DNA of 64,000 bases from Ulota crispa (lineage: Eukaryota; Streptophyta; Bryopsida; Orthotrichales; Orthotrichaceae): assembly GCA_963920765.1 (NCBI GenBank), contig OY987249.1, positions 1,862,501-1,926,500 of the forward strand, in the 5' to 3' direction. Below the pieces are notes generated by a model. That model searched no databases and was not told where the DNA came from. It saw nothing but the letters and a program-made list of their open reading frames with translations. Position numbers and translations under genes: made by a program. This document shows positions 35,718 to 47,988 of this stretch, piece by piece (positions within the stretch are counted from its first letter, which is position 1; every line of letters begins with the position of its first letter).

Positions 35718-35844
35718 ATGTTCCCCCACTTTTTGCCCGTGTTCCCCCACTTGCTCCCCATGTTCCCCCACTTGTTGCCCCATGTTCCCCCACTTGTTGC
35801 CCATGTTCCGGCACTTGCTCCCCATGTTCCCCCTCTTGTTCTCC
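35718..35844. repeat. Minisatellite, six units of 21-22 bp
   Basis: Units read ATGTTCCCCCACTTGTTGCC with small variants, repeated six times. One unit has an extra C. On the minus strand two overlapping frames (35,625-36,023 and 35,674-36,102) translate it as GEHGQQV-like repeats. The extra C shifts the frame, so I do not call a gene. Confidence 0.9.
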
Positions 35845-36599
35845 ATGGATATCGATGGCCCATGCTTGGGGCTGAGATCGGACGGCCCCAGTCTCAAGTG
35901 CATGAAGCTGGACAGTCCTAATACCGCCAAATGACGAGAGTTGCTGAATGGGTGGCGGTGGCATTTTGAGGTTTGCTGGCGGCTGTGCATCTTGATGCTG
36001 ACAACCTTTTTGTCGCGGTGCAAGGTTTACAGACGGTATGGAGTCTGTGGCGCGGCCTGCGATACAAGCGAAGTACCCCTTCTGCAATTGCGAAGGAGCC
36101 ATGATACCTAGCGACGAAAATAAGTAAGAGCTTCACTTACATGGTTGCTGATTGAAAGCGTTGCTTGAGTATACTCAAATAGCCAGAGTTAGTGATTGAA
36201 CCCGTTTTGTGGAGGATTTTGCGCAAAGCTCTACTACCAAACTAAACTAGCGTACTGTAGAAGATTGCAACAATGATCTCCTTCACACCACCAGCATAAG
36301 AACATATATAGTTCAGGACTTTGTCACCAATTGCAGCATGCGTTTTTTATATTGGATGTTTGAGCTTTGGATTCTCGGGTTTGTCCACATGAGCAAGTGC
36401 TGGTGAATGGACTTTACCCAACGTTGTAAACCGCTTTGGCTTCTTCAGGTTGTTTAGGGTTTAGTGACCTCCTTCGTGAATGCATAAGTCTTCAATCTTC
36501 TTGTGACATACACAAGTCAAATTTGGTATTTGTTCTGATGGAAGTACATGAACTGCTTGGAAACCAGAAGGATGGCATTGAAGAGTTTTAGGGTTTAAG
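35845..36599. other. Intergenic next to the minisatellite
   Basis: A minus-strand frame starting at 36,102 (MAPSQLQKGYF..) runs into the minisatellite. There is no recognisable family and no supporting splice context. Confidence 0.4.
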
Positions 36600-37982
36600 G
36601 TGATGGTTGTTTTTTATCGTGGTTCAGATTCTGGAATTTTGATCAAGTGTTTTGTCACAATTATGTATGTTCTAGAGGTTCAGATTTTATTAGTGAGTAC
36701 ATATCACAAAGGAGGTCAATTCGTCAATCTTCCTGCGAATGACCTAATTGTAAGAGTCGGTGGGTTAGGGATTTCAATCATGCATTCAGCTTTTGCAAGA
36801 GATTACACTACCTTTGCAGAACTTGAAAACCTCAGAAAGCATCCACTAGATTGGTCCGACCCACTTCTCCTTCCTCCATTTCCAAATGCAAGCCCTGAGC
36901 CAGCATGCCCTTATTTCAAACCCTTTGTGTCTGAATATGTTGTAGTGAATCTCAACTGACGTGAGTCAAGCAAGATTGCTTTTACTTTGAAAAGCATGGC
37001 TTTGTGTATGATATCCTGCAGTGTTGTGGAAGAACTACAAGTGCACACTTCTCATGACTTCTTTTGGTCTTGAATGTAAATACAGGCAACAATTGATAGA
37101 AGACAGCAAAGACGACAATTTAGAGCCAATGTAAGCCATTCTTACCTTGAAATCATGTGTGTTTGATTAGTTTCTTCCTAGCACACGAATGTTGATCTTT
37201 GTAGAACTCTCACACCTCTTTAATGTGAGAATTGCATGACGTGTGCTTTGGAACATTGTAATAGTCATCAACTTTACATACTACCGGATTTTATTGAAAC
37301 TTTGTAATTATGGATTGTGTTGTTACACTTTTGACAACTGATATTTGGCATTGTAATTTTTCTTAGAATACTTTAGGGAAGTGGTTTTACGAACTTGTAT
37401 TATTACTAGAAGCTATGATATACTGTCATCTCTTATGTTTTTAAACACGAATTGTTTTACTAAAAATGAATACCATAGACTTGAATAAGTATAGTTATTT
37501 CATGTTAACCTTGTACTTAGCGGATGAAATGTACCTAAAATGAATATATGTCTATTGTTAAGTGTTTCTCTATGTATTGATGTGTATTCTAAGTAAATCT
37601 TACCATTTTTTGGTTGTAGGATGGCAAACAAGAAGAGACGCAGAGCAAAGACAAAGAGATCCCAAGCAAAAAGACCAGAATTGAACAGCAGAAAGAGGCT
37701 GGCATTCCAGATCCTACTATGTACTATTATGTGGATTGTGAATGTTCTATGCCAAACAATAGAGTGACTTTGGATGACCATAATTCAGGAAAACAACATC
37801 GCCGTCTAGAGGAGCTCCAGGTGTATCTTCCGTTTTTTTCAGAGCATGGTCTTTGTATTGCTTCTGATAAAAAATCCTATACGTGTAGAAAATGTGAGGA
37901 TACCACTGGTACTATTCCAGCTGATGCTAACTATCTTAAAAGACATCTTTTAAACACGCATGGTATAGGGTTTAACCCCTAA
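36600..37982 (+). pseudogene. Possible gene fragment with two zinc-finger-like motifs, cut by a MITE
   Basis: The best-supported piece is a candidate exon at 37,620-37,982, after an acceptor ggttgtag. It reads DGKQEETQSK.. and then YYYVDCECSMPNNRV..HNSGKQHRR, a C-x-C...H-x5-H pattern like U1/matrin fingers. YTCRKCED..LKRHLLNTHG follows, a C2H2 finger. A short candidate exon at 37,086-37,130 would join it in phase. An open frame at 36,600-36,959 (containing RKHPLDWSDPLLLPPFPNAS) has protein-like composition, but its link to the rest is unproven. The reading frame ends at TAA 37,980-37,982, which is supplied by the terminus of the TTAA element inserted at 37,972. I do not recognise the family. 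It could be a remnant of another transposon. Confidence 0.35.
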
Positions 37983-38160
37983 AGGACCAAAACGGCGTTT
38001 CTTTGGCAACATAGCTATTTAGGGCAGGCTCTAGTATTTATAGAATAATGTATACGTTTTCACACAAAAATTAGAGGATGTGTATACAAGGAGTACCTTA
38101 CTAATGCATCAATTTTTGAACTATTTTTAGTTGTGAAAAAAAGGTTATGATGGTATATGT
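37976..38160. mobile_element. Orphan left half of a TTAA element
   Basis: TTAA (37,972-37,975) followed by CCCCTAAAGGACCAAAACGG and then TTTGGCAACATAGC, matching the start of the 12,098 element. No right terminus was found before the next element at 39,124. The right limit given is only where similarity fades. Confidence 0.6.
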
Positions 38161-39119
38161 ATTTGTGCTTGTCTGTTGAGTTGCATGGGCAGAATCTTTT
38201 TTAGTGCAGCAAAAAAAACTGGGATCTTGCTCAATGGTTGTCAGATTGGACCAAACCTCAAGCCATGGGTAGAGACTTGCTATAGCAGTGTCAAAGGTGA
38301 GTTGAAGTGCAATCTGTGCATATCAACTTGAGAGATGGTTATTTTCTTCTGCATTGAATTGTCATGACAGACGGAAGGAATGAATTTCTTTGGTTCGCAT
38401 GAAGTTATGGTTGACCTAAAAGTCCAGGTTGGTTGAGGTAGGGTTGCACTTGGTCCTGCACATTTCATGAACTATGTTTGTTCTAAGACGAGCATTCGAG
38501 GAATTTTGAAGCTCTTCTAGGTAGTTTTTACTTGTTGCATGTGTGGACCGGTTTTCTGCGGTAGCCCTTGGTTGTTTCGCTTGCTTTTAAAGATCTCGTG
38601 TTTAGGGTTGAGGGACTATCTCCCTTTTAGATTTTCAGTTTGGGTTGAACCTTCCAAGTCCATATAAAATGCCATACATATAATACTGAATGTGGAGACC
38701 AAAATGTTGTTTTAGGAGGAATCTTACTTGGCGATGTCCTTCACCGTGTTTAGGTTCCGTATCATATAAAGGTCATGGATCCTTCCTTCAATTGAGCTAC
38801 GATTAAAAAAAATTTGAAACTCATTCGATCATCTGAAGACAATTTAGTCATATTAGCAGTATTCTCAAACATAAGATTCTTCATCGGTCTTAGATGTTTA
38901 TCCAAAACTATTCCTTTTTTAGAAAGGGAATAGTTAGTGGCATGTATTGGAATAAAATGCAGTTAGTATGTGCAAAGTACGAACTTACCTTATCATCTGT
39001 CATCTAGTCCTCCCAAATAATATTTTCTTAGCCTGGGCTGTTTCAAATGGGTATTTTCAGCTTCTTCTTGTAGCAAAGGCTTATTGTTTGCAAGCTCCAT
39101 CTCTCCTTGCTAAACCCTA
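38161..39119. other. Intergenic, nothing recognised
   Basis: No gene-like open frame and no repeat end. Confidence 0.45.
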
Positions 39120-39123
39120 TTAA

Positions 39124-40052
39124 CCCCTAAAGGACCATTGTTCCTACGGGGGACAAATGGGATTTTGGGCATGTACCTATGACTAAACTACTTTGCGTGA
39201 TTTTTTGAAACTTTTATTGAAGATGGGGAATTCAAAGATCTGAATGGGCATCTAATTTTTCCTTCATTCCAACTATTATTGAAGAAGTTATACATGAATT
39301 TCTGAAAACATGCGAGATCGGGCAGCCAAAAACTTTTTTTAAAATAATTTTTTTTCAAAATAAAAATCTGAAATTGGTTCTTTAGATTTATATATATGTG
39401 GGGAGCTTTGAATCATTCAATTTGGATTTATGAGTGATAAGTTTTAGTTTGCGGGCAAGTACAAGACTCCCATAATTCCTTTCTTTTGCCTTTGGTACTT
39501 TACTTTTTTGTGCTCTTTGCGAATTTGTTTTTTGAATTCTTTTTTTTCCAAGTTGTAGTATACTAAGATTCCTTGTTTTTCACCATTTGGATCAACGTGA
39601 TTCATATTTCTCAATTTTACATAAATCCTCCAATTTTGCCTAGTGTATTTGCAAATTTCATGGCCTTACAACATTGCAAGATTTTACAACGTATGATTCA
39701 CACCTCCAATTCAATTGAAAATTCTCCCACACTTACCTAACTCGGTCTTCTACATGGAAAAATTAAACCTCAACTTTGCGTAGAGCAATTTTTTTGATTT
39801 AGAGGCAATCAAAGGCTTCTGAAATTTTTGGGCAGTAGGGAAAAAACTTTTTTTTCACTTCAAATGTCAATATCTCACTCCTCTACATCTAGAATGAGCT
39901 GATTTTTTTCCCACAAGTACCTCCCATAGTCTAGGGCAACATCTTATGGTTGGATTTCCAAAAATAATTGTTTTTCCTACCTTTCTACTCATTCCCCTAA
40001 AAGTGGCAGTTTTCAGTGATTTTCACAAAAAAAGGGCTTGATCCTTTAGGGG
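39124..40052. mobile_element. Non-autonomous TTAA element, 929 bp
   Basis: TTAA-CCCCTAAAGGACCATTG at the left and TTGATCCTTTAGGGG-TTAA at the right. It is colinear with 56,487-57,402 and opposite in orientation to 6,372-7,320. Internal landmarks include GGACAAATGGGATTTTGGGC and CATTCCCCTAAAAGTGGCAG. Confidence 0.88.
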
Positions 40053-40199
40053 TTAATTGGCCTATGGTTTTCCTTTTTGGTTACGAGATAGTTTTGTTGT
40101 GGTACAAAACTTCCCTGTATGGTTGTAATTGGGCACTTTCATGGAGCAAGACTTCCCTTTTCTGCAGTGAAACCAAGCTCCTCTTTTACTGTGGCTATA

Positions 40200-40511
40200 A
40201 GGTAGGAGGCTCAAATTCAGAGCAGGCTCAAATTCGGAACACCTCCTCAAATGTACTCTTTCTGTACATCTTGTTTTTCATAACCCTTCAACAATGTACA
40301 GCTCATGTACATTTGAGGAGGTGCTCCATTTTAGAGCCCTATGGCCTTTCCACTTCAAATATTTATAACTAATTCCACAAAGTTCCAAAAAATATGAAAC
40401 AACTTGGTTAGATGCAGATTCTTCTTATCTTTCAAGGAAAGTTTACTGGAATTTCACCTACCCAAAATTCAGTTTCAGCTCTTAGATGCTCCATATATGA
40501 GCCTCCTACCT
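40200..40511. mobile_element. TA-target MITE (AGGTAGGAGG family), uninterrupted copy, 312 bp
   Basis: TA-AGGTAGGAGGCTCAAATT at the left and TATGAGCCTCCTACCT-TA at the right. This is the empty-site counterpart of 4,880-6,133: where that copy has its TTAA insertion, this one reads CATAACCCTTCAACAATGTA without interruption. Confidence 0.85.
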
Positions 40512-40641
40512 TATAACAAAATCAAAGCATGAACTCTATATCTTCTAGAAAATTTTGACGTGTCAGAGTGGCTCCACCAGTTTCAATTTAAATAGAATGC
40601 AAAAAGTTCTTGAAGAGTCAAGGCGCAAGTTGCTTGAAGTA

Positions 40642-41059
40642 AGGTATGTACACTCATAACCGACCCTTCAAGGGTTTGGGGTACTGCGAGGTCTCCGAAA
40701 ATTCAGGAATTTCTTTTGTAGTATTAGGGTTTCAACAAGCTATCACATAATGTCATTTTTGTGGAAAAATGTACTATAGAATGTCTTGTATTAAAGGGTA
40801 AAGTTACAGCTCCTATGATCTCTAAAAGCAACTCTAGACTACCCTTGAAACTACTTGGATGTGTTCCTATACATGTACTTGAGGGTCACAATCTCAACCC
40901 TCCCAAACTAGCTCCCAAGTTGACATGTGACAGAATTTGCTTGTGCAAGTGGCATTCATTGTTTCACTTTAGGTTCACAATGAGTGGTGAACACCCCAAA
41001 CATAGCTATGAGCATAGGGGTTGGCTTTGGAAACCAGTTGAAGAAAGGTGTACATACCT
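40642..41059. mobile_element. TA-target element with AGGTATGTACAC ends, 418 bp
   Basis: TA-AGGTATGTACAC and GTGTACATACCT-TA are perfect 12-bp inverted ends. The interior is homologous to 61,871-62,267 (shared CTCTAAAAGCAACTCTAGAC, then TTGGATGTGTTCCTAT). An open frame at 40,761-41,294 runs out of the element and is not a credible gene. Confidence 0.82.
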
Positions 41060-41382
41060 TAGTGTCTCCATTCCTTTTGGGACACTTGCACCGCACCTCC
41101 CTCTCACCCCATTTGTGATGGCTACAATGGATTTGAGTTGTTGCATGACCTTAAGTATGGTCTCAAAAAACTTGCACAATGATATGAATGAACATTATAG
41201 TGTCTCCCTACAAAGTGTGGACACTAAGAGTGCAAGTCTTCCCAATAAAGTATTGGTGATGTGTCACTTTTTGTTTGTAGTGAAGCTACTCTAACAAAGA
41301 AGGTGAACTCATTGTTGAGGATCAAGATTTATCTTTCAACTCCACCTTTTTGTCCCTTTGCATTCAATATGGAGGACAATAA

Positions 41383-42114
41383 CCCCTAAAAGCCCATTTG
41401 TCCCTTGGGGGGACAAAATGGATTTTGGGCAACTCATTACAAGTAGAATTTTCATTTATTTACTTTGAAATTTTCACACATGATGTGCCCAAGGAGTAGC
41501 TTTAAGGTCCAACAATTTTCATAATTTCTAACTACATGGTTCAAAAGTTATTGCATGACATGTTGTTTCTTAAAAACTCCAGGCAACCTGGGCAAGCTCA
41601 AGGAACTTCTTTAAAAATGACATTTTTTTTAAAATTTGGTTTTTTAGATTTATGTGAACGTGAGAAGCTTTGAATATTCAGTTTTGATTCATGAAATGAA
41701 AGTTATGAGAAGTTTTAGTTTGTGGGTAGGGTATGGAGTCTCTCAAAACCATACCTAGCCACTAACTAAAACTTCTTGTAACTTTCATCTCATTAATTGA
41801 AAGCAAATGATTCAAAGCTTCCCATGTGCATATAAGTTTAAAGAACCAATTTCAAAAAAAGAAACTAAAAAGAATGTCATTTTTAAAGAAGTTTTTTGAG
41901 TTGCCCAAGCTGTCCGGAGTTCAAAAACAACAATATATCATGCAATGACTTTTGAACCATGTAGTCAAAAGTTATGAGAATTATTAGACCTTAAAGCTAC
42001 TCTTTGGGCACATCATGTGTGAAACTTCCGAAGAAAAAGAATGAAACATCCACTTGTAGTGAGTCGTCCAAAATTGTTGTGTTGCCAAAAAAAAAGTGCT
42101 TGGGCCTTTAGGGG
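41383..42114. mobile_element. Fold-back TTAA element, 732 bp
   Basis: The left end is ATAA-CCCCTAAAAGCCCATTTG and the right end is GGGCCTTTAGGGG-TTAA. Unlike the ~930-bp class, the whole element is an inverted repeat with arms of about 350 bp meeting near 41,745. For example CACACATGATGTGCCCAA on the left is answered by GGGCACATCATGTGTG on the right. Confidence 0.85.
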
Positions 42115-42118
42115 TTAA

Positions 42119-42481
42119 CCCTCAAACAACAATATGGTCATTGTAACTACCCCATAACACTAGCATTATAGTGGTGTGGCAAGTGCCCATTCATTATAAT
42201 ATTATTTTCAAAAGTTCAAAAAGTCAACAAAGCTTTGTTGCCCTCATGAAAATTGTATGAAAGGCAACATGAGACCTAACACTATGTTTGCTAATCTTCT
42301 CACAATTTTGGTCACCTAAAAATATAAGAGCATTCAATGAGGTAGTTTTTTACCTTCCATGAAAATCCATGTCTTTATGATCATTTTTTTAAAAACTAAA
42401 TGAAAAACAGCTTTTTCCCATCCTACGAAGTAAATTTTTGTTATCCATCACACAAAAAATGCCCACCTCAACGTTTATTGG
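42119..42481. mobile_element. TTAA element, 363 bp (356-bp class)
   Basis: It begins CCCTCAAACAACAATATGG directly after TTAA 42,115-42,118, which it shares with the preceding element. It ends CCTCAACGTTTATTGG-TTAG. It is colinear with the inverted 13,617-13,972 copy, including CTCATGAAAATT and the CTCAACGTTTA end. Confidence 0.75.
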
Positions 42482-42485
42482 TTAG

Positions 42486-45376
42486 ACAACACTAAATTAA
42501 AGAACAATACACCTCAGTGCTAAATTCAATGATTGACACCTTGTTTGTGAGACTAGGGTGAAAAAACGTTTCTTTTGCACATGCCAAGAAGTACAAGAAG
42601 TACAGCAGTTTAGAGATTGATTTTGGGACTTTTGAATGCATATTTTGAATTCAAAGTCCTTGATTTGGTATAAGAACCTCGAAAGGAAATAAAAGTGACC
42701 AACTTCGAAATAGGTACATATTCTTATTGTTTCCATTGTTCACATAATAGCGGAGCCTACAAACAAGGTATCAGTCATTAAGTCCATCATGAGTTTTAGT
42801 GAAACTCATCCAGAATTGCAAGGATTTGGAATAACAAATGATAAGACGTGCTTTAAAGGCCCCTAAATTTATATTTCCAATATTTCTCAATGCTCCATTC
42901 AAAACCTATACACGCGTATGTCCATCTAAATCTTGCACAATTTTATATCAACCCCCATATGTATCAATTAGCTTCTAAAATGTTTTACCAATTCAATGTC
43001 TAATTCATAAAACGATGACTAGCTAAAAGTACACAATATTTGGATATTGGGTAGTTAAAAAACACAAATGTTTTTTCTCTCACTACTTGATTTCTATTTT
43101 ATAATTTTATAGCATTTAAAATTTTGCTTTTATACTTTCGATTTCTTAGTGCTAATAGTTCGTTTTCCATTTGCTCAATTGCTATTGAATGAACTTCTTC
43201 TTCATATTAAAGCAAACTTCAATGTTGGCTTAAAGTTTGAATAACAATGAGAAGACAACCAGGTTTGTACCTATTCAAAAAAACTCTATGAATGTTACCT
43301 TATTATGTGTTAATTTGTATGTGTAAAGAAAATCTCTACTCTGTACTTGGGAGAATAATAAACATGTTAAGTAATAGATGCTAGCTTTAGTGGTAATCCC
43401 GTCTCCACGAGTTTCCCTCGAACAAGTGTTAAATAGGAAATATTTGCGTAATATTGTCATCCAACCAATGACAAATTTACTATCCCAAGAAAATTAGATG
43501 ATCCTTCCTCTTTCACAGCTACATGAATTTTTTAAATTATTATTCAACTTTGAACCATATGATCTATGTGGAGCATTTTCTATCTTTGAAGTGCAATTAC
43601 AAGGAGAGGTGAATATTGTAAGGAAAATGAGATGGAGAAGGATACCACAAGAGCAATGTGAGAGGGGGATTAGAAGAGTGGAGAAGCTTTTTGATTGGAA
43701 AAAGAGAGTGATAGAGTAGTGAGGGATGCAAGGAAGTGGAGCAAAGAGGTGATTGAAGATGGAACAAAGTTACCCACTAGAGTCAATCTAGAGGTGAGTT
43801 TTTTAATAAATAAAGGGTCCACCTTCATTTTTCCTAAAACTCTTCTTTCCTTTTATTAAATTCTAGGATGAACTTTTTTTGTTTTTTGTGCATGTAATAA
43901 AAGAAAGTAAGATCTGCCCTTATTTTGGAGTTGTTTAATATTACATAGTTTAGTTGTGATAGACAAGCTTGAACTTTCAAATTCCAAACATGAAATCAAA
44001 ATTTTAAAACTTGATTTTTCATGATAAATTTCTAAATTTTAGCATTTTTTCCAAGAGCAATTCTAATTTTCTTTTACCATAGGTCCATATGAAGGAAATG
44101 AAGGGTTTTGGAGAAAGATGGAGCTCAAACCTATGTTTATAAAAAAACTCACTTCCAAACTAACTATAGTATCCAGCAAGGATAGAGAGGGTGGCAAGAA
44201 GGGCTAAAGAGGTTAGGAGAACGCTTGTAGGAGACAAGTCTAGAAGAGGGATGAGGATAAGCAATTTAGAGTTTTGATTCATGTTTCCAACACGTTGTAA
44301 CTAAATTATTTAATCTTTGTTTCCAACAAGAATGCAATATTTGTTAATTTAGAAAGAAAAATACTTGAAATTTTTGGATTTTATGTTATTAGGAGATTTA
44401 TGGTGATTTCGAGTGAATTTTATGATGATTTATTCAAGACCGTACACAGTACATCAATGGAAAAATATTCTAAAGGAATTATCAAAAAACTCACTTTGAA
44501 TCACCAAACTATTCTCACAAATGCAAAATTCAATATCTCAAAAACAGTTTTGGCAATGAGCTTTTCCCAAATTAACAAATATCATGTTCAAAGCAATGTT
44601 GTACTTCATGATATGAAAATATGTACTCCGTATTAAAGAAAATCTCAAAAAATGGTTGATTTGTTATATTACTTCCCATGATAACAAGCTTATTGATGAT
44701 TGGTTTAGGTACCCATTTTTGGGCTAATTCCCTTCTCATACTACCAAAAAATGATATTCTTGCCGAATCCGAGTTTGCTACTTCAACAATTATCAAACTA
44801 ATTTGTTAAATACTCAAGTGATAATGTTTTTGGTGTTCTACGCTATATTTTCTAAAGGTATTAGAAATTTATAAATGTGATGCTCTAAGAGCTTCTCTAG
44901 CCTTTCTCGTTAGACGGTGCACGCCAGACATGATGTGCAGTGCGGAAAGTCACTTAGCAAGGGCAACTCCTGGCAGGGGACCCAGCGTTCATCAGAAAAT
45001 CAAGTCGGGAAGTAAAAAAAGCTGAGCCCTTGCAAATCCTGACCCCACATCGACGTATGTCATGGCCACACATGAACGTATGTCCAGTAAAGTCAGCCTT
45101 TGCAAGTCACGTTCAACTCCTTTCTCCTCAGGAAGCACAGAAAAGCTTGCAAGCACACAAAGCAGTTTTTGTCTCTTACGCGAGATTTAAGCTCAGTAAA
45201 ATGTGAGAAGACACTCAACATTGCCGTGTCCGAGGTCGCATTTGCCGAGCCCGCTCACAAAATTCAGTGTAGCGTGACTGCGCTGGACCCAATTTTAGAC
45301 ACTAGTCAAGTCAGGGCATGGGACTTGCCAGAAAGGCTTGAGGTGCTCTAATGTTACTCCCAAGGAATAACCTTTA
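42486..45376. other. Intergenic, no gene recognised
   Basis: Open frames (43,498-43,719, 44,400-44,636, 44,572-44,796, 45,100-45,351) are short and unrelated to known families as far as I can see. ACCCCACATCG at about 45,045-45,055 resembles the plant snRNA upstream element, but no snRNA body follows. Confidence 0.5.
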
Positions 45377-45771
45377 AGGTAGTAGCATCCATAAGCGTTG
45401 GGTCCTATATGCCCGTCACCTGACAGTGGCAGGGCTAATCAATAAAAAAACAAATGATTGTGCGTGACTAAGTGATGATTATGGGTAATGAAATGATGGT
45501 TGTAGGTGATTAGCATAAGGTTTGAAGTACTCATCTCACTATTTAAAAACCAACAAACCTTGTTTTTAGCATCTCTTACACATGGTTCTTACAATTTCAG
45601 TGTTTTTGGACTTTGAAAAATCTTTGTGAACAAATGCTTGCAGTTGGAACCTTGAAATTGATACCAATATTTTTGGTTTCCATTTCCTAACTTACAGTAT
45701 TTTTTCAAAGTTAGTCAATTATTTTACCTACTCCAAAACCCTTATTTCCACGCTTATGGGTGCGCCTACCT
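45377..45771. mobile_element. TA-target MITE (AGGTAG..CCATAAGCG), 395 bp
   Basis: TA-AGGTAGTAGCATCCATAAGC at the left and GCTTATGGGTGCGCCTACC-TTA at the right. It is colinear with 46,321-46,748: both contain GTGACTAA..., CTCACTATTTAA and a TAACTTnnCA(A/G)TATTTTTT block. Confidence 0.8.
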
Positions 45772-46320
45772 TACAGAAAGCCTGCTGTAGTTTGAAAGTC
45801 AAGAGCAGACTGGTACATGCTACTGAGAATCTGTTGTTTTCTTTAGAAAAGCAGAGTTTGACAATTGCCAAATCACGTCTTAATTAATTTAGTTTTAGTT
45901 TTACATGAAAGTTAAAGTACATTTGCATGGGAGTTCTTTTTGGTTTGTTTACTGTTGAGAAGAAAAAGGGCGCTAGGGTCAAAGCCTTACTAGTAACCTA
46001 AAAACAGGATACTCTACGGTAAGTTACAAATTAGTTGAGCTGTAGTTTAATGTACAGCTCGAAAGCCGATGCTTTCATGGGAGGCGTTGGATCTTTTAGA
46101 AATATTTTGAGGAAACTTTGTTCGCAAAGGCAAGAAAGTAGTTATACATAACCCAAGTCGTTTTTTTCTTGTACAACCTTTGTGGACCTAGCTATGAATT
46201 TTCAAGGTCTACAAGCAAGTCAGCAACTATTTGTCTTCAAAATAAAATAAAAAGAGCAACTCCGTTTAGCACTATGTGAGTTATTTCAATTAGTACACCT
46301 TACATTGATAATGTTAACCA
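45772..46320. other. Intergenic between two related MITEs
   Basis: No gene or repeat end recognised. Confidence 0.45.
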
Positions 46321-46748
46321 AGGTAGCAACACCCATAAGCGTTAGTGTCTCCATGGGTGTTCCTTACTGTGCCAAATCATGTAGTGACTAAACAATACCA
46401 AAAAAATCGATTATGGGTGACAAAATGATGGTTTTGGGTTATTGGCATGACAATTTGAGTGCCCCATCTCACTATTTAAGAACTGCTCAAGTTAGTGTTA
46501 TGAGCATATGAGCACTTTAAAGGCCTCATTACATGTCTTTTTTAGCATCTCCTACTCACAACTATTCAATTTCAGTGATTTTGGACTCTTATAAATCTTT
46601 CTAAACAGATGTTTGCAATTGAAACTTTGAAATTGATTCCAACATTTTTAGTTTCCTCTTCCTAACTTGACAATATTTTTTTCAAAGTTCATCTATTGGT
46701 TTTCCTACTCCAAAATCCTTCGTTTGACACTTATGGATGTTGCTACCT
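46321..46748. mobile_element. TA-target MITE (AGGTAG..CCATAAGCG), 428 bp
   Basis: AGGTAGCAACACCCATAAGC at the left (preceding dinucleotide CA, changed from TA) and CACTTATGGATGTTGCTACCT-TA at the right. Same family as the element at 45,377, same orientation. Confidence 0.78.
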
Positions 46749-47988
46749 TATGCATTAATTCAAAAAATTAAGTGAATTTACAAGAGGCACTCTTGATGAA
46801 ATTTGAAAATTACATTTAGGTTGCCTTGCTTTGATAAGTTACCTCATGACTCATCATGTGGTCACTTGGGGGCAAGTGCAATTCTCTAAAAACTTGGATT
46901 TCACATAGTTTACAACTTGGAGGCTGCTAATTTGTTTTTTTGCAACTTCATTGTTGTTGTTACAACCTTCAAAAATGATTTGTACAATATTTTTTGATGA
47001 AAATTATTGTAGGAGCATAAAATCTTTATATAGTGTAAACTGTTGAGAAATTAGTGTGGGGCAACCTAAACGCAATATTCAATATAATTCAAAGTAATTT
47101 AGGTATTTTTATGTATTCGATGGGTCATGTTGTTTAACTACTATCTCAAATAGTGCAACTCAAGTGGCTAAAATTTTGAGGAAGTTTGCAAGTAGATATA
47201 TCAACTAAAGAGTGTGTGAAGGATACTACTTAAGGGAGGTTGTCCCACCAGGTTGCAAACTCAAAAGCGGCATAGAATTGTGGTCAAATTTTGATTTGGT
47301 AAATTAGAGTGCAATGCATGCTATAGTTCACACTTGAATAGAACTTTTTGGATGTCTTGAGAAGGAATTCTAGTGTGCATTGCTCTAATGGAAATTGATT
47401 TTATTCACATAGAGCATTGGGTGATAGAAAAAAAGAGACAAAACGTTCCAAATGATGAAAATAGACTTAGAGACATGTTAGGAATTCAAAAAAGTAGGCT
47501 TAGATCCTTCATTTGGGTATGCCCAAAGCACTAGTGTGTTAGAAATAATATTTTAACCTTTGAATTTCAATTATGTCTCTTAGAGATTATTATTATTATT
47601 TTCATTGGTAATTGTCAATAAAGCAATAAGAATTCAATCTAACATTTGGGTTTTAGTTTTCAAAATCATGCTTTTGAATTTTGGTTTAAAAAAAAATTAA
47701 ATGTATTGTGTATTGTGAATTCTTAGCACATGGATGCAATGAAGCGCCATGGAGGATGTGCTTCTTGTCTTCATTGGCCAAGAAAATTTGTGGAAGTATG
47801 CTTAACATGCTCTAGAGCAAGTTAGATTAATAAATTTAGCATCTGTAATGCAAAATATGTTCACAATAGGCAATCAAAAAAACTTGAAACTTTTGGATAG
47901 GTGCCAAAAGAACATTTAAATTAAATGATCATATTTCTCAACCCCTATGGTCAAACTTTACAAAAGTCTTACCATGTCTTTTTGTGTA
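46749..47988. other. Intergenic, nothing recognised
   Basis: AT-rich, no gene-like open frame. A short TTA repeat occurs near 47,590. Confidence 0.5.

Noticed and set aside
35718-35844. Regular short repeats that might suggest a CRISPR array
   Set aside because: The units are contiguous with no unique spacers, and the genome is a plant; it is a minisatellite.
40761-41294. 177-residue open frame (MEKCTIECLVLKGKV..)
   Set aside because: It starts inside a TA element and runs past its right terminus. The homologous region at 61,871-62,267 is not open in the same way, so it is not a conserved gene.
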